A stretch of DNA of 64,000 nt. Source: Rhodococcus jostii RHA1 (GTDB taxonomy: Bacteria > Actinomycetota > Actinomycetes > Mycobacteriales > Mycobacteriaceae). A model generated the notes under the pieces. It saw nothing but the letters and a program-made list of their open reading frames with translations, was not told the origin of the DNA and did no database searches. The translations under genes and the position numbers were made by a program. The stretch spans positions 6,452,501 through 6,516,500 of the forward strand of contig NC_008268.1 in the NCBI RefSeq assembly GCF_000014565.1, given 5' to 3'. Below are positions 44,208 through 54,672 of this stretch, in pieces (the stretch's first letter is position 1; each line of letters starts with the position of its first letter).

Positions 44208-44759
44208 TCAGGACCAGCTGCCGCCGCCGGCCAGCGTATCGGCGCGCGCGCCGTCGAGGGATTGCCGGATGATGTCGGCGTGACCGGCGTGCCGGGCGAG
44301 TTCCTCGATCTGGTGCAGCAGCATGTACCGGACCGTGAAGACGACCCCCGGCGCCATCCACTGCGCCACGTCGGCGGGCAGGTCGACGTCGCGATCCAGA
44401 TCGGTTTCGGCGGCGACCGCGGCCTCGGTGGCGCGCTGTGCGTCGTCGAAGCGGGCGAGGAGGGTGTCGACGGTCTCGTCCTCAGTGACGTTCCATGCGG
44501 CCATCCACGCTGCCACCGGGTCGTCGCCGACATCGCGCGGAGCCCCGGTGATGCGGGAGGTCATCGCCTCTTCGCCGTCGATCACGTGCTTGAGGAGGGA
44601 CGCCAGGCTCAGCTCGCTGGCGCTGGGCACACTGCGGGCCTGCTCCTCCGTCAGCCCGGACATCGCGTTGCGGAAGGCGGTGCGCTGGTTGTCCAGCATG
44701 AGGAGAAGGAGTCCGCGCTCGTCGGAGATGGGGTTCTGGGTGCTGGGTGTCTCGGTCAT
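44208..44759 (-). CDS. DinB/DUF664-family protein
   Basis: 183 residues, four-helix DinB-like fold. Metal-site His residues are in 'LLKHVIDGEEAM' and 'HQIEELARHAGHADIIRQ', matching the usual His-His-His arrangement. Members use mycothiol or bacillithiol as transferases in thiol-dependent detoxification, but most, including this one, are uncharacterised. ATG 44759. Confidence 0.85.
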   Translation of the reverse strand: MTETPSTQNPISDERGLLLLMLDNQRTAFRNAMSGLTEEQARSVPSASELSLASLLKHVIDGEEAMTSRITGAPRDVGDDPVAAWMAAWNVTEDETVDTLLARFDDAQRATEAAVAAETDLDRDVDLPADVAQWMAPGVVFTVRYMLLHQIEELARHAGHADIIRQSLDGARADTLAGGGSWS

Positions 44760-44910
44760 GAGTTCAGTGTGGCGCGAATAGCGGACACCTACTGTCCTGG
44801 ATCGACACTCTGCGCGCGTCCCCAGCGGTTCGGGCAGGACCGACCTACGATCGAGGCACTGTCCGGGGAACGCCCCTGTTCCTGTGATCGAGTCGCGAAC
44901 CGAGGTGCTT

Positions 44911-46763
<1,853 letters not shown>

Positions 46764-46767
<4 letters not shown>

Positions 46768-48167
46768 ACGAACCCACCAGTGAACGCATTCCCGACGAGA
46801 CCCTCGAGCGGCAACTCGTCCGGTGGTTGCCGGACCGGCGGTGGTTCGCCGCGAAGGGCACCACCATCGCGGCGGTGCGGATCCTGCTGCGCCACGAACT
46901 GACGACGGCGTTCGGGTTCTCCGCCGAGCATCTCCTGGTGTCGGTGGAGTTCGAGGCAGGACCGCCGCAGGTGTACCAGATACCTCTGGGTTTTCGCAGT
47001 CATCTGCCGGAGGACCTCGAGCCGTGGGCGCTGCCGGACGGCGACGGGAACATCATGATCGCGTACGACGGCCTGCACGATGCCGAGATCATCACCTTGT
47101 ACGCCGACCTGCTGTCGGAGGCCGAGGGATCGGGGCCGGTGCAGTTGAAGACGGTGCCGGGCACGGTGATCGAACCGGGGCTCCGCGGGCGGACACTGGG
47201 TGCGGAGCAGTCGAACACGTCGGTGGTGCTGGGGGAGAAGCTCCTGATGAAGATCTTCCGGCTGGTCACGCCGGGCGTGAACCCGGACGTAGAACTCCAC
47301 CTCGCGCTCGCCGAAGCGGGCAGTGAATACGTGGCGACGCTGCGGGCGTGGATGGAGACGGACGTGGCCGGGATTCTGACCACCCTCGCGATGGTCCAGG
47401 ATTTCGAGGCCAACTCGGCGGACGGGTGGAGCATGGCGCTCGGCAGCGTCCGCGACCTCCTGATCGAAGCGGATCTCCACGCCGCGGAGTTGGGGACGGA
47501 CTTCGCCGGTGAGTCCTATCGGATGGGCGCTGCGGTCGCCGAGGTGCACGCCACCCTGGCGCGTGCGCTCGGTGCGGAGGAACGACAGGTGGCGTCGACG
47601 ACCGTGGAGGCGATGACGCGCAGGCTGGACGCCGCCACCTCGATCGTTCCCGAACTGGGGGAGGTGGCGGCGGCGGTGCGGGGCAAGTTCGCCGAGGCGG
47701 AAGCTCTGGGCGCCACCACCGTCCAGCGGATTCACGGCGACCTCCACCTCGGTCAGGTGCTGCGGACACCGGAGCGGTGGCTGCTCATCGACTTCGAGGG
47801 GGAGCCCGCCAAGACGCTCGACGAGCGCCGGGAACGGGATAGCCCGTTGCGGGATGTGGCGGGAATGCTGCGGTCCTTCGACTACGCCGCTCACCACCTA
47901 CTGGCAGATTCGGTGCCGATGGGAGCGATGGGGGCGGCGTCGCAGCGGGACTTCCGCGCGAGGGAGTGGGCGCAGCGCAACGCCGACGCCTTCTGTGAGG
48001 GCTACGCCTCCGTGTCGGGCACCGACCCACGCGAGGCGGCGGCGTTGCTCCGAGCCTACGAACTCGACAAGGCGGTGTACGAGACCGTGTACGAGGCGAG
48101 GAACCGCCCCAATTGGATCGGCCTGCCCCTCTCCGCCATTCGCAGACTCACCTCAGCACCTCGGTGA
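46764..48167 (+). CDS. mak: Maltokinase
   Basis: 467 residues, ATP-dependent maltose 1-kinase (Pep2-like). N-terminal cap '[16 protein letters not shown]' is characteristic, the kinase-like fold has Brenner motif '[12 protein letters not shown]' (near 328) and DFG-equivalent '[11 protein letters not shown]' (near 343). Product maltose-1-phosphate is used by GlgE. Coupled to treS through a 4-bp overlap. Its last 20 bp overlap the convergent ABC exporter gene. Confidence 0.94.
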
Positions 48168-50046
48168 GCGTCGGGGACGACACCGTGCCCGTGTCGAACT
48201 GAGTGCGGTACAGCTCCTCGTATCGGCCGCCCGCGGCGAGCAGCTCGGAGTGGGTGCCGCGTTCGACGATGCGCCCGGCCTCGACCACGAGGATCAGATC
48301 GGCCGCGCGGACGGTCGACAACCGGTGCGCGATCACCACCGCGGTCCGCCCGGCGAGGGCCTCGCCCAAGGCCTCCTGGACGGCGGCCTCGGACGTGGAG
48401 TCGAGGTGCGCCGTCGCCTCGTCGAGGATGACCACCCGCGGATGTGCGAGTAGCAGGCGCGCGATGGTCAGCCGCTGGCGTTCGCCCCCCGACAGCCGGT
48501 AGCCGCGTTCGCCGACCACCGTGTCGAGGCCGTCGGGCAGGGCCGCGACGAGGTCGGTGAGCCGCGCCCGTTCCAGCACCTCCGCGAGTTCGGCCGGCGT
48601 GGCACACGGCCGGGCGAGCAAGAGGTTGGCCCGCACGGTGTCGTGGAAGAGGTGCCCGTCCTGAGTCACCATGCCGACGGTGGCCCGCACGGAGTCGGCG
48701 GTCAGGTCGCGCACGTCCACCCCGCCGAGTTTCACCGAGCCCGCGTCCGCGTCGTAGAGCCGGGGAACCAGTTGGGCGATGGTGGACTTGCCGGCTCCGG
48801 ACGATCCCACCAGGGCGACCATCTGCCCGGGTTCGGCACGGAACGACAGCCGGTGCAGCACGTCGACGCCGCCGCGGGTGTCGAGGGTCGCGACCTCCTC
48901 GAGCGATGCCAGCGACACCTTGTCGGCCGAGGGATACGCGAATTCCACGGAGTCGAACTCGACGGATACCGGGCCGTCGGGCACCGCGACCGCGTCGGGC
49001 TTCTCGGCGATCAGCGGCTTCAGGTCGAGGACCTCGAAGACGCGCTCGAAGCTCACCAGCGCGCTCATCACATCCATCCGTGCGCTGGCCAGCGCGGTGA
49101 GGGGTGAGTACAACCGGGTCAGCAGCATCGCCATCGCGACGACTGCTCCCGCGTCGAGTTGTCCGCGCAGTGCGTAGAACCCGCCCAGCCCGTAGACGAG
49201 CGCCAGCGCGAGAGCGGACACGAGAGTGAGCGCGGTGACGAACACCGACTGCAGCATCGCGGTGCGGACACCGATGTTCCGCACCCGCCTGGCCCGGACC
49301 GCGAACTCGGCGGACTCCTCCGACGGGCGGCCGAACAGCTTCACGAGTGTGGCACCCGGCGCCGAGAACCGCTCCGTCATCTGAGTGCTCATCACCGAAT
49401 TGTGGTTGGCCGCCTCACGATTGAGTTGAGCCAGCCGCGCGCCCATCCTGCGGGCGGGCAGGACGAAGATCGGCAACAGCAGCAGTGCGCACAGCGTGAT
49501 CTGCCAGGAGATCCCGATCATCACGATGAGCGTGATGCCGAGCGTGACGAGGTTGGACACCACGCCCGACAGCGTGTCGCTGAACGCGCGTTGCGCACCG
49601 ATCACGTCGTTGTTGAGGCGGCTGACCAGCGCGCCGGTGCGAGTGCGGGTGAAGAAGGCGATCGGCATCCGCTGCACGTGGTCGAACACGGCGGTCCGCA
49701 GGTCGAGGATCAGGTTCTCGCCGATGCTCGCGGACAGCCACCGCGTCCACAGGGCGAGGGCGGATTCGAGTACGGCGATGACCGCGATGAGTGCCGCGAG
49801 GCGTACGACGACGGACACCGCGTCGCCGCCGACGATGGCGTTGACGACCCGGCCCGCGAGCACCGGGGTGGCCACCGCCAGCGCGGCCGTGACGACGCTG
49901 AGCAGCAGGTACCACCCGAGGCTGCGGCGGTGTGGCAGGGCGAACCGGGCTATCCGCCGCAACGTCGTGCGGGAGAAGGGTCGACGATCCTCTTGGGCGT
50001 GCATCGCGTTGTACATCGCGTTCCACGCCGTGACTTCCATGCTCAT
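48148..50046 (-). CDS. ABC exporter half-transporter (TMD-NBD)
   Basis: 632 residues: an N-terminal six-helix exporter domain then an NBD with Walker A 'GSSGAGKSTIAQLV', signature 'LSGGERQRLTIAR' and canonical Walker B 'VVILDEATAHLD'. It should homodimerise and export a drug or lipid-like molecule. ATG 50046 has AGGAGG eight bases upstream; ATG 50040 is a second option. It has a MerR-type promoter 50-80 bp upstream, so expression is probably inducible. Confidence 0.9.
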   Translation of the reverse strand: MSMEVTAWNAMYNAMHAQEDRRPFSRTTLRRIARFALPHRRSLGWYLLLSVVTAALAVATPVLAGRVVNAIVGGDAVSVVVRLAALIAVIAVLESALALWTRWLSASIGENLILDLRTAVFDHVQRMPIAFFTRTRTGALVSRLNNDVIGAQRAFSDTLSGVVSNLVTLGITLIVMIGISWQITLCALLLLPIFVLPARRMGARLAQLNREAANHNSVMSTQMTERFSAPGATLVKLFGRPSEESAEFAVRARRVRNIGVRTAMLQSVFVTALTLVSALALALVYGLGGFYALRGQLDAGAVVAMAMLLTRLYSPLTALASARMDVMSALVSFERVFEVLDLKPLIAEKPDAVAVPDGPVSVEFDSVEFAYPSADKVSLASLEEVATLDTRGGVDVLHRLSFRAEPGQMVALVGSSGAGKSTIAQLVPRLYDADAGSVKLGGVDVRDLTADSVRATVGMVTQDGHLFHDTVRANLLLARPCATPAELAEVLERARLTDLVAALPDGLDTVVGERGYRLSGGERQRLTIARLLLAHPRVVILDEATAHLDSTSEAAVQEALGEALAGRTAVVIAHRLSTVRAADLILVVEAGRIVERGTHSELLAAGGRYEELYRTQFDTGTVSSPTLTEVLR

Positions 50047-50098
50047 GCCAGCGGCCTCCTGTCGCTATCCCCCCACGGTAGAGCCGGGGTATGACACG

Positions 50099-50129
50099 AC
50101 GGTAGAACCTCAACGTTACTCGAGGTCAA
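50099..50129 (-). promoter_or_regulatory. MerR/SoxR-type promoter with 19-bp spacer
   Basis: On the minus strand TTGACC (50124-50129) and TACCGT (50099-50104) are separated by 19 bp, the over-long spacer typical of MerR-activated promoters. The spacer contains the imperfect dyad ACCTCAACGTTACTCGAGGT (50107-50126), closely like SoxR/MerR boxes (CCTCAA...TTGAGG). It faces the ABC exporter start at 50046. No merR-like gene is in the window. Confidence 0.65.
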
Positions 50130-50147
50130 GCGGCGAGCGCGGAAGCG

Positions 50148-50750
50148 CTACTTCGCGACGTCCACGACCACCCGCGTCGGGTCGGACAGAGTCGACACCG
50201 TGAAGGGGCGGCCCGGTTGCGTCACGCCGATGAACGACTGCGTGACGCCTTCGAACACGAGCGCGCCGTTGACCTCCGTCACCGTGCCGCCGGGAACACC
50301 GGGGACCGGGTTGGGGCCCGAGTATCCCTCCACATCACTGTCGAACGGGTACGCCGAGCCGTCGATCTGCACCTGCAGGATGCCGTTGCCCGACACCGGA
50401 ATCGTCCTGCCGCTGCCGTCCTGCACCGCCTCGTCCACATACGCGACCCGCCAGCCCGGTGTGCCCTTGCCGCCGAGTTCGTACACCACGCGGTCGAATC
50501 CGTCGTGCTCGCCGACGCGGACGTCGGTGACCGTGAGCTTCGCGGACTCGGACGCCGCGGACGATTTCGGCGACGCGTCGGTCGGGATCGGCGCCGACTC
50601 GGATTCGAGGGCGCTGCTGGTGGTGGCGGCCGCGGCCGGTGACGTCGCCGCCACACTGCTGGGGGAGTTCGACTCCGAGCATCCGGTGAGCGTCAGGGCC
50701 AGGGCGCAGGCGGCGAACGCGGCGAAGGGACCGATCCGGTGGTTGATCAT
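50148..50750 (-). CDS. AMIN-like domain lipoprotein
   Basis: 200 residues. Signal peptide with lipobox Leu-Thr-Gly-Cys (Cys near residue 24), a Ser/Ala/Thr-rich linker (about 25-70), then a beta-rich domain ('VTDVRVGEHDGFDRVVYEL' and 'PTRVVVDVAK') of the AMIN-like type, often found in cell-envelope proteins. Function unknown. ATG 50750. Confidence 0.82.
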   Translation of the reverse strand: MINHRIGPFAAFAACALALTLTGCSESNSPSSVAATSPAAAATTSSALESESAPIPTDASPKSSAASESAKLTVTDVRVGEHDGFDRVVYELGGKGTPGWRVAYVDEAVQDGSGRTIPVSGNGILQVQIDGSAYPFDSDVEGYSGPNPVPGVPGGTVTEVNGALVFEGVTQSFIGVTQPGRPFTVSTLSDPTRVVVDVAK

Positions 50751-50774
50751 GATCCGATCGTAAGCCGGGGCCGA

Positions 50775-51179
50775 TCAGAGAAGGGGGAGACCCTGGCGTG
50801 GCGTCGCGATCGCGTCCAGGTACAGCCAATTGCCGTCCTCACGGACGAATCGGCTGTTCTCGTGCAGCGATTCGCGGTGGCCGTCCAGTACGTAGTGCGC
50901 GCGGAACTCGACGGTTCCGGTGGTGTCGAGCAGTCCGCCGCCGCTCGTGGCCAGGATGTCGAGGCGGGTCCAGCGCTGCTCCGGATCGAGGTCCAGGGTC
51001 CCGGGCCGGGTGCTCGGATGCCATGTCGCGAGCAGGTAGTCGGCATCCAGGACGGCGAACGCGCTGAACCGTGATCGCATGAGACGCTCGGCGGTGGGCG
51101 CCGTCGCCTCGCCGCGGTGATACCTCCCGCAGCACTCGTCGTACGGTTCACCGAGCAGGCAGGGGCATCGAACGGTCAC
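50775..51179 (-). CDS. YchJ-family SEC-C motif protein
   Basis: 134 residues. N-terminal zinc-binding motif 'CPCLLGEPYDECCGRYH', followed by the YchJ fold ('AERLMRSRFSAFAVLDADYLL' and 'LHENSRFVREDGNWLYLDA'). The family (UPF0225) is conserved but uncharacterised; the SEC-C motif suggests metal-dependent protein or nucleic-acid binding. GTG 51179 is the start. Confidence 0.9.
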   Translation of the reverse strand: MTVRCPCLLGEPYDECCGRYHRGEATAPTAERLMRSRFSAFAVLDADYLLATWHPSTRPGTLDLDPEQRWTRLDILATSGGGLLDTTGTVEFRAHYVLDGHRESLHENSRFVREDGNWLYLDAIATPRQGLPLL

Positions 51180-51199
51180 GATCCCAGTATGGACGGCGG

Positions 51200-52762
51200 T
51201 CACACGAGCTTGTGCGTGCGGTCCTTCCAGTACGGCGCGCGCAGTTCCCGCTTGAGGATCTTGCCGGTGGGGTTGCGGGGGAGCAGGTCGACGACGTCGA
51301 CCGTCGTCGGGCACTTGAACTTCGCCAGACGCTGGCGGGTGTAATGGATCAGCTCGTCCGGTTCGATGGTCGTCCCGGTCACCGGTACGACGACGGCCTT
51401 GACCGTCTCACCCCAGTGGTCGTCGGGCACGCCGATCACCGCCACCTCCGCCACCGCCGGGTGTTCGACGAGCACCCGTTCGATCTCGGGCGAGTACACG
51501 TTCTCACCGCCGGTGATGATCATGTCCTTCAGGCGGTCCTCGATGAACACGAAACCGTCGGCGTCCGCCCGTCCCATGTCGCCGCTGCGCAACCACCCGT
51601 CGGCGGTGATGGCCTCCGCCGTCGCCTCGGGCTTGCCGAGATAGCCGGGTGTGCGTTGTTCGGAACGCCACCACAGTTCCCCCGTCTCGCCGGGAGCGAC
51701 GTCCTCGGTGGTGGCCGGGTCCACGATGCGCATCTCCACCCCGGGAATGGGCTGTCCCGCCGACGCCATCCTCTCCTCCTGTGCCGCGTCGCGATGCACC
51801 TCGGGCAGCAGAGCGGTGACGACACCCGCGCACTCGGTCATTCCGTAGACCTGGACGAACTCCGCCTCGGGCCAGGCGGCGAGCGCGCTGCGCAGCAACG
51901 GCAGCGGCATCGGCGCCGCGCCGTACGTGATGCGGTGCAGCGCACCGAACGCGGCCACGGCCTGCTCGCCGGCGGCGAGCACTCCGGCTATCACCGGCGG
52001 CACCAGGAACGCGATGTTCGCACCCGCAGCGAGCGCGCCGAACAGGGACGGGGCGTCGGCCTCCCGGGTGAAGTGGCACCGGGCGCCGGCGTGCACGCCC
52101 ATGATGGCGTAGCAACTTCCGCCGACGTGGAACAGCGGCATGGCGACGAGGAGGCAGTCGTCGTGCCGCGCGGGCAGGATCTCGAGCACCGCGGTGCTGT
52201 GGGCGATCAGGTTGCGGTGGGTCAGCTGAACGCCCTTCGGCCTGCCGGTGGTTCCCGAGCTGTACAGGATCAGCGCGGTGGCATCCGCTCCCACCTCCGG
52301 CCTCGACGACAGCACCGGCGCCTCGGCAAGCCACGGCTCGAACTCGTCGTGCTCCCCGCCGACGGTGATGATCTGCTCGATACCGGTCAACCGGTCGCGC
52401 AGTGCCATGACCTGTTGGAGGAACTCGTTGCCCACGAACAGGATCCGCGCCCCGGAATCGTTGATCACGTAGTCGAGTTCCTCACCGGCCATCCGCCAGT
52501 TGGGAACCGCGGCGGCCGCGCCGAGGAGCGACGCGGCGTAGGTGACCTCGAGGCAGGACAGATGGTTCTTGTCGACGAACGCGACCGTGTCGCCGGCCCC
52601 GATTCCGCCCTCCGCCAAGGCTCCCGCGATGTGCAGGATCCGGTCGTGCCACCCGGACCACGTGTATTCGGTGCCCTGGAACTGCACGGCGACGTCGTCC
52701 GGTCGGACCTGCGCCCAGTGCGCGAGTCGGTCGAAGATGATCTCGTTGTCGGCGTCCGACAT
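51200..52762 (-). CDS. Acyl-CoA ligase (AMP-forming)
   Basis: 520 residues with the whole set of motifs: P-loop 'YSSGTTGRPKGVQLTHRNL', A5 'VYGMTECAGVVT', A7 'GWLRSGDMGRADADGFVFI', A8 'RLKDMIITGGENVYS' and C-terminal catalytic Lys in 'PRNPTGKILKRELR'. It resembles medium-/ring-substrate FadD enzymes of actinobacteria, but the substrate is not assignable. ATG 52762 has AGGTGG upstream. A perfect CRP-type palindrome lies 17 bp upstream of the start codon. Confidence 0.93.
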   Translation of the reverse strand: MSDADNEIIFDRLAHWAQVRPDDVAVQFQGTEYTWSGWHDRILHIAGALAEGGIGAGDTVAFVDKNHLSCLEVTYAASLLGAAAAVPNWRMAGEELDYVINDSGARILFVGNEFLQQVMALRDRLTGIEQIITVGGEHDEFEPWLAEAPVLSSRPEVGADATALILYSSGTTGRPKGVQLTHRNLIAHSTAVLEILPARHDDCLLVAMPLFHVGGSCYAIMGVHAGARCHFTREADAPSLFGALAAGANIAFLVPPVIAGVLAAGEQAVAAFGALHRITYGAAPMPLPLLRSALAAWPEAEFVQVYGMTECAGVVTALLPEVHRDAAQEERMASAGQPIPGVEMRIVDPATTEDVAPGETGELWWRSEQRTPGYLGKPEATAEAITADGWLRSGDMGRADADGFVFIEDRLKDMIITGGENVYSPEIERVLVEHPAVAEVAVIGVPDDHWGETVKAVVVPVTGTTIEPDELIHYTRQRLAKFKCPTTVDVVDLLPRNPTGKILKRELRAPYWKDRTHKLV

Positions 52763-52778
52763 GCGCCCACCTCTCGTC

Positions 52779-52794
52779 TGTGACGTCAGTCACA
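52779..52794 (-). promoter_or_regulatory. Perfect CRP/GlxR palindrome before the acyl-CoA ligase gene
   Basis: TGTGACGTCAGTCACA matches TGTGA-N6-TCACA in all ten conserved bases. It lies between the membrane protein gene end and the ligase ATG (17 bp upstream of it), so it could repress transcription by overlapping the promoter or message start. Confidence 0.65.
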
Positions 52795-52834
52795 TCAGGC
52801 TAGTAGCCGGTGATTCGATCAGTGACGTTTTGCC

Positions 52835-53659
52835 TCACGCGGCCGAACTGCTTCGGCTCTGTGCGTCCGCGCGTCGCAGCGCGGCGGTGCCGAGGGCGCC
52901 GACCACGATCAGGGTGATGCCCAGCCAGTCGGGGTCGTTGTCCGTGACGAGCATCGCGATACCCACGCCGACCACGAACGGCGGCAGGAAGTCGAACAGT
53001 TTGACGAGGGGTGGTGCCACTTCTTCCGGTTCCCCTGGCTCCCGCGGCGCCTGCGCGCTCGCCACGTCCGGATAGCACTCGGTGAAGGACAGCGCGAACA
53101 GCAACGCCCCGATCGGGATGATCCAGCCCGTCCAGAAATTGTCCGGCTGGTCGAGGACCAGGTCGCCGTACAGTCCAGCCGCCGCCGACACCGTGAAGGA
53201 CAGTGCCCACACCAGCGTGATGAGCTGGTTGACCTTGAGGAACAGCGGCGAGGTCCAATACTCCTCGGGTGTGGTCTCTTTCGCGTACGGCAGGGTGAAC
53301 GGATTGCGCAGTAGCAGCGACCCGAACGCGAAGGCGACCAGCGCCAGGCTCGACATCTCGCCCGACCACTTCTCCAGCCAGGTGATCAGGTCGTCGGACG
53401 CGAACAGTCCGATCGCGGCGAGGCACCCGAAGTAGAGGATGTCGAACACTTCGAGAGGTTTGAGGGTTCCGCCGCGGCGGTGGCTGAGGAACAGGAACAG
53501 AATCGACAACCCGAGAGCGGTGGCGACCGATTCCTCGAACCGCCCGGGGCCGGACAGCAGCGACATCACGATCCACGGCGCCAGGCCGGCGAACGGTGAT
53601 TGCAGGAAAGCGTCGAGGAACCGCGATCCGGCCCGGGGTTTGGGGGATTCGATGGCCAT
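52835..53659 (-). CDS. Multi-pass membrane protein of unknown function
   Basis: 274 residues with about seven or eight hydrophobic helices, acidic/proline linker ('REPGEPEEVAPP') and a basic C-terminus. ATG 53659 has AAGGAG with good spacing; a longer frame to 53752 exists but lacks such a site. No family is recognised. Same strand as the following ligase gene. Confidence 0.72.
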   Translation of the reverse strand: MAIESPKPRAGSRFLDAFLQSPFAGLAPWIVMSLLSGPGRFEESVATALGLSILFLFLSHRRGGTLKPLEVFDILYFGCLAAIGLFASDDLITWLEKWSGEMSSLALVAFAFGSLLLRNPFTLPYAKETTPEEYWTSPLFLKVNQLITLVWALSFTVSAAAGLYGDLVLDQPDNFWTGWIIPIGALLFALSFTECYPDVASAQAPREPGEPEEVAPPLVKLFDFLPPFVVGVGIAMLVTDNDPDWLGITLIVVGALGTAALRRADAQSRSSSAA

Positions 53660-53769
53660 GAGGCTCTCCTTCGCACCGGCGATACCGGAATTCTCCCAGG
53701 TCGGTACTTCCGTTGTGGGCGTTTCCGCGGGGGTCTCCGTGTCGGAGATCACGGCCGCGGCGACCGAAG

Positions 53770-53787
53770 ATCAGGGTGGTCCCTGAT
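53770..53787 (+). promoter_or_regulatory. Perfect inverted repeat ATCAGGG-N4-CCCTGAT
   Basis: A 7-bp perfect dyad with a 4-base centre in the 235-bp gap before the ABC transporter operon. It lies about 108 bp before the ATPase start codon, a position fitting a regulator site. The regulator is not visible in the window. Confidence 0.45.
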
Positions 53788-53894
53788 GGCGGGCCGCAGC
53801 GGGTGTCGACAAGATGGAGGAGTGCGCCGCGCGTGCACCGTCCCGGCCCGTCACCACGGGGCCGGACCGCACAAGAGAAATACGAAAGGCGATC

Positions 53895-54668
53895 ATGAGC
53901 ACGCATGCCCCCGCTGTCGCTGCCCGTGCTGTCGAGCTGTCCAAGACGTACGGCACCGGCGACACCCAGGTCCACGCGCTCAGCGCGGTATCCGCGGAGT
54001 TCGCCCGTGGTGAGTTCACCGCGATCATGGGACCGTCCGGTTCCGGTAAGTCGACGCTGATGCACTGCCTGGCCGGTCTCGATGCAGCCAGTTCGGGTTC
54101 CGTCCTCATCGGCGACACCGAGTTGACGACCCTGACGGACAAGCAGATGACGCAGCTGCGACGTGACCGGATCGGCTTCGTGTTCCAGGCGTTCAACCTG
54201 GTGCCGACGCTGACGGCACTGGAGAACATCACCCTTCCGCTGGACATCGCGGGCCGCAAGCCGGACGCCGCATGGCTCGAGAACGTGCTCACCAAGCTCG
54301 GACTGCAGGACCGTCTCGAGCACCGCCCCGGCGAGTTGTCCGGCGGTCAGCAACAGCGCGTCGCGTGCGCGCGCGCCCTGGCCGGGCAGCCGGAGATCAT
54401 CTTCGGTGACGAGCCCACCGGCAACCTCGACTCCAAGTCCTCGGGTGAGGTGCTGTCGATCCTGCGGGCCGCGGTGGACGAGTTCCATCAGACCGTCGTC
54501 ATCGTCACGCACGATCCCCGCGCGGCGGCCTACGCCGACCGGGTGGTCTTCCTCGCCGACGGCAAGATCGTCGACGAACTGCGTGACCCGACGGCCGATT
54601 CGGTCCTCGACACCATGAAGCGACTCGACGAGCCCGCTCACGCCCTCGCGTCCGACGCGGCGGTCTGA
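53895..54668 (+). CDS. ABC transporter ATP-binding protein (MacB/LolD type)
   Basis: 257 residues. Walker A 'GPSGSGKSTLMHCLAG', signature 'LSGGQQQRVACARAL', Walker B 'IIFGDEPTGNLD', H-loop 'VIVTHDPRAAAY'. 'MGPSGSGKST' and 'FVFQAFNLVPTLTALENI' are typical of MacB/LolD-like ATPases. Only 4 bp separate it from the large FtsX-like permease, its partner. ATG 53895 has AAAGG upstream. Confidence 0.93.
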   Translation: MSTHAPAVAARAVELSKTYGTGDTQVHALSAVSAEFARGEFTAIMGPSGSGKSTLMHCLAGLDAASSGSVLIGDTELTTLTDKQMTQLRRDRIGFVFQAFNLVPTLTALENITLPLDIAGRKPDAAWLENVLTKLGLQDRLEHRPGELSGGQQQRVACARALAGQPEIIFGDEPTGNLDSKSSGEVLSILRAAVDEFHQTVVIVTHDPRAAAYADRVVFLADGKIVDELRDPTADSVLDTMKRLDEPAHALASDAAV

Positions 54669-54672
54669 CCGC

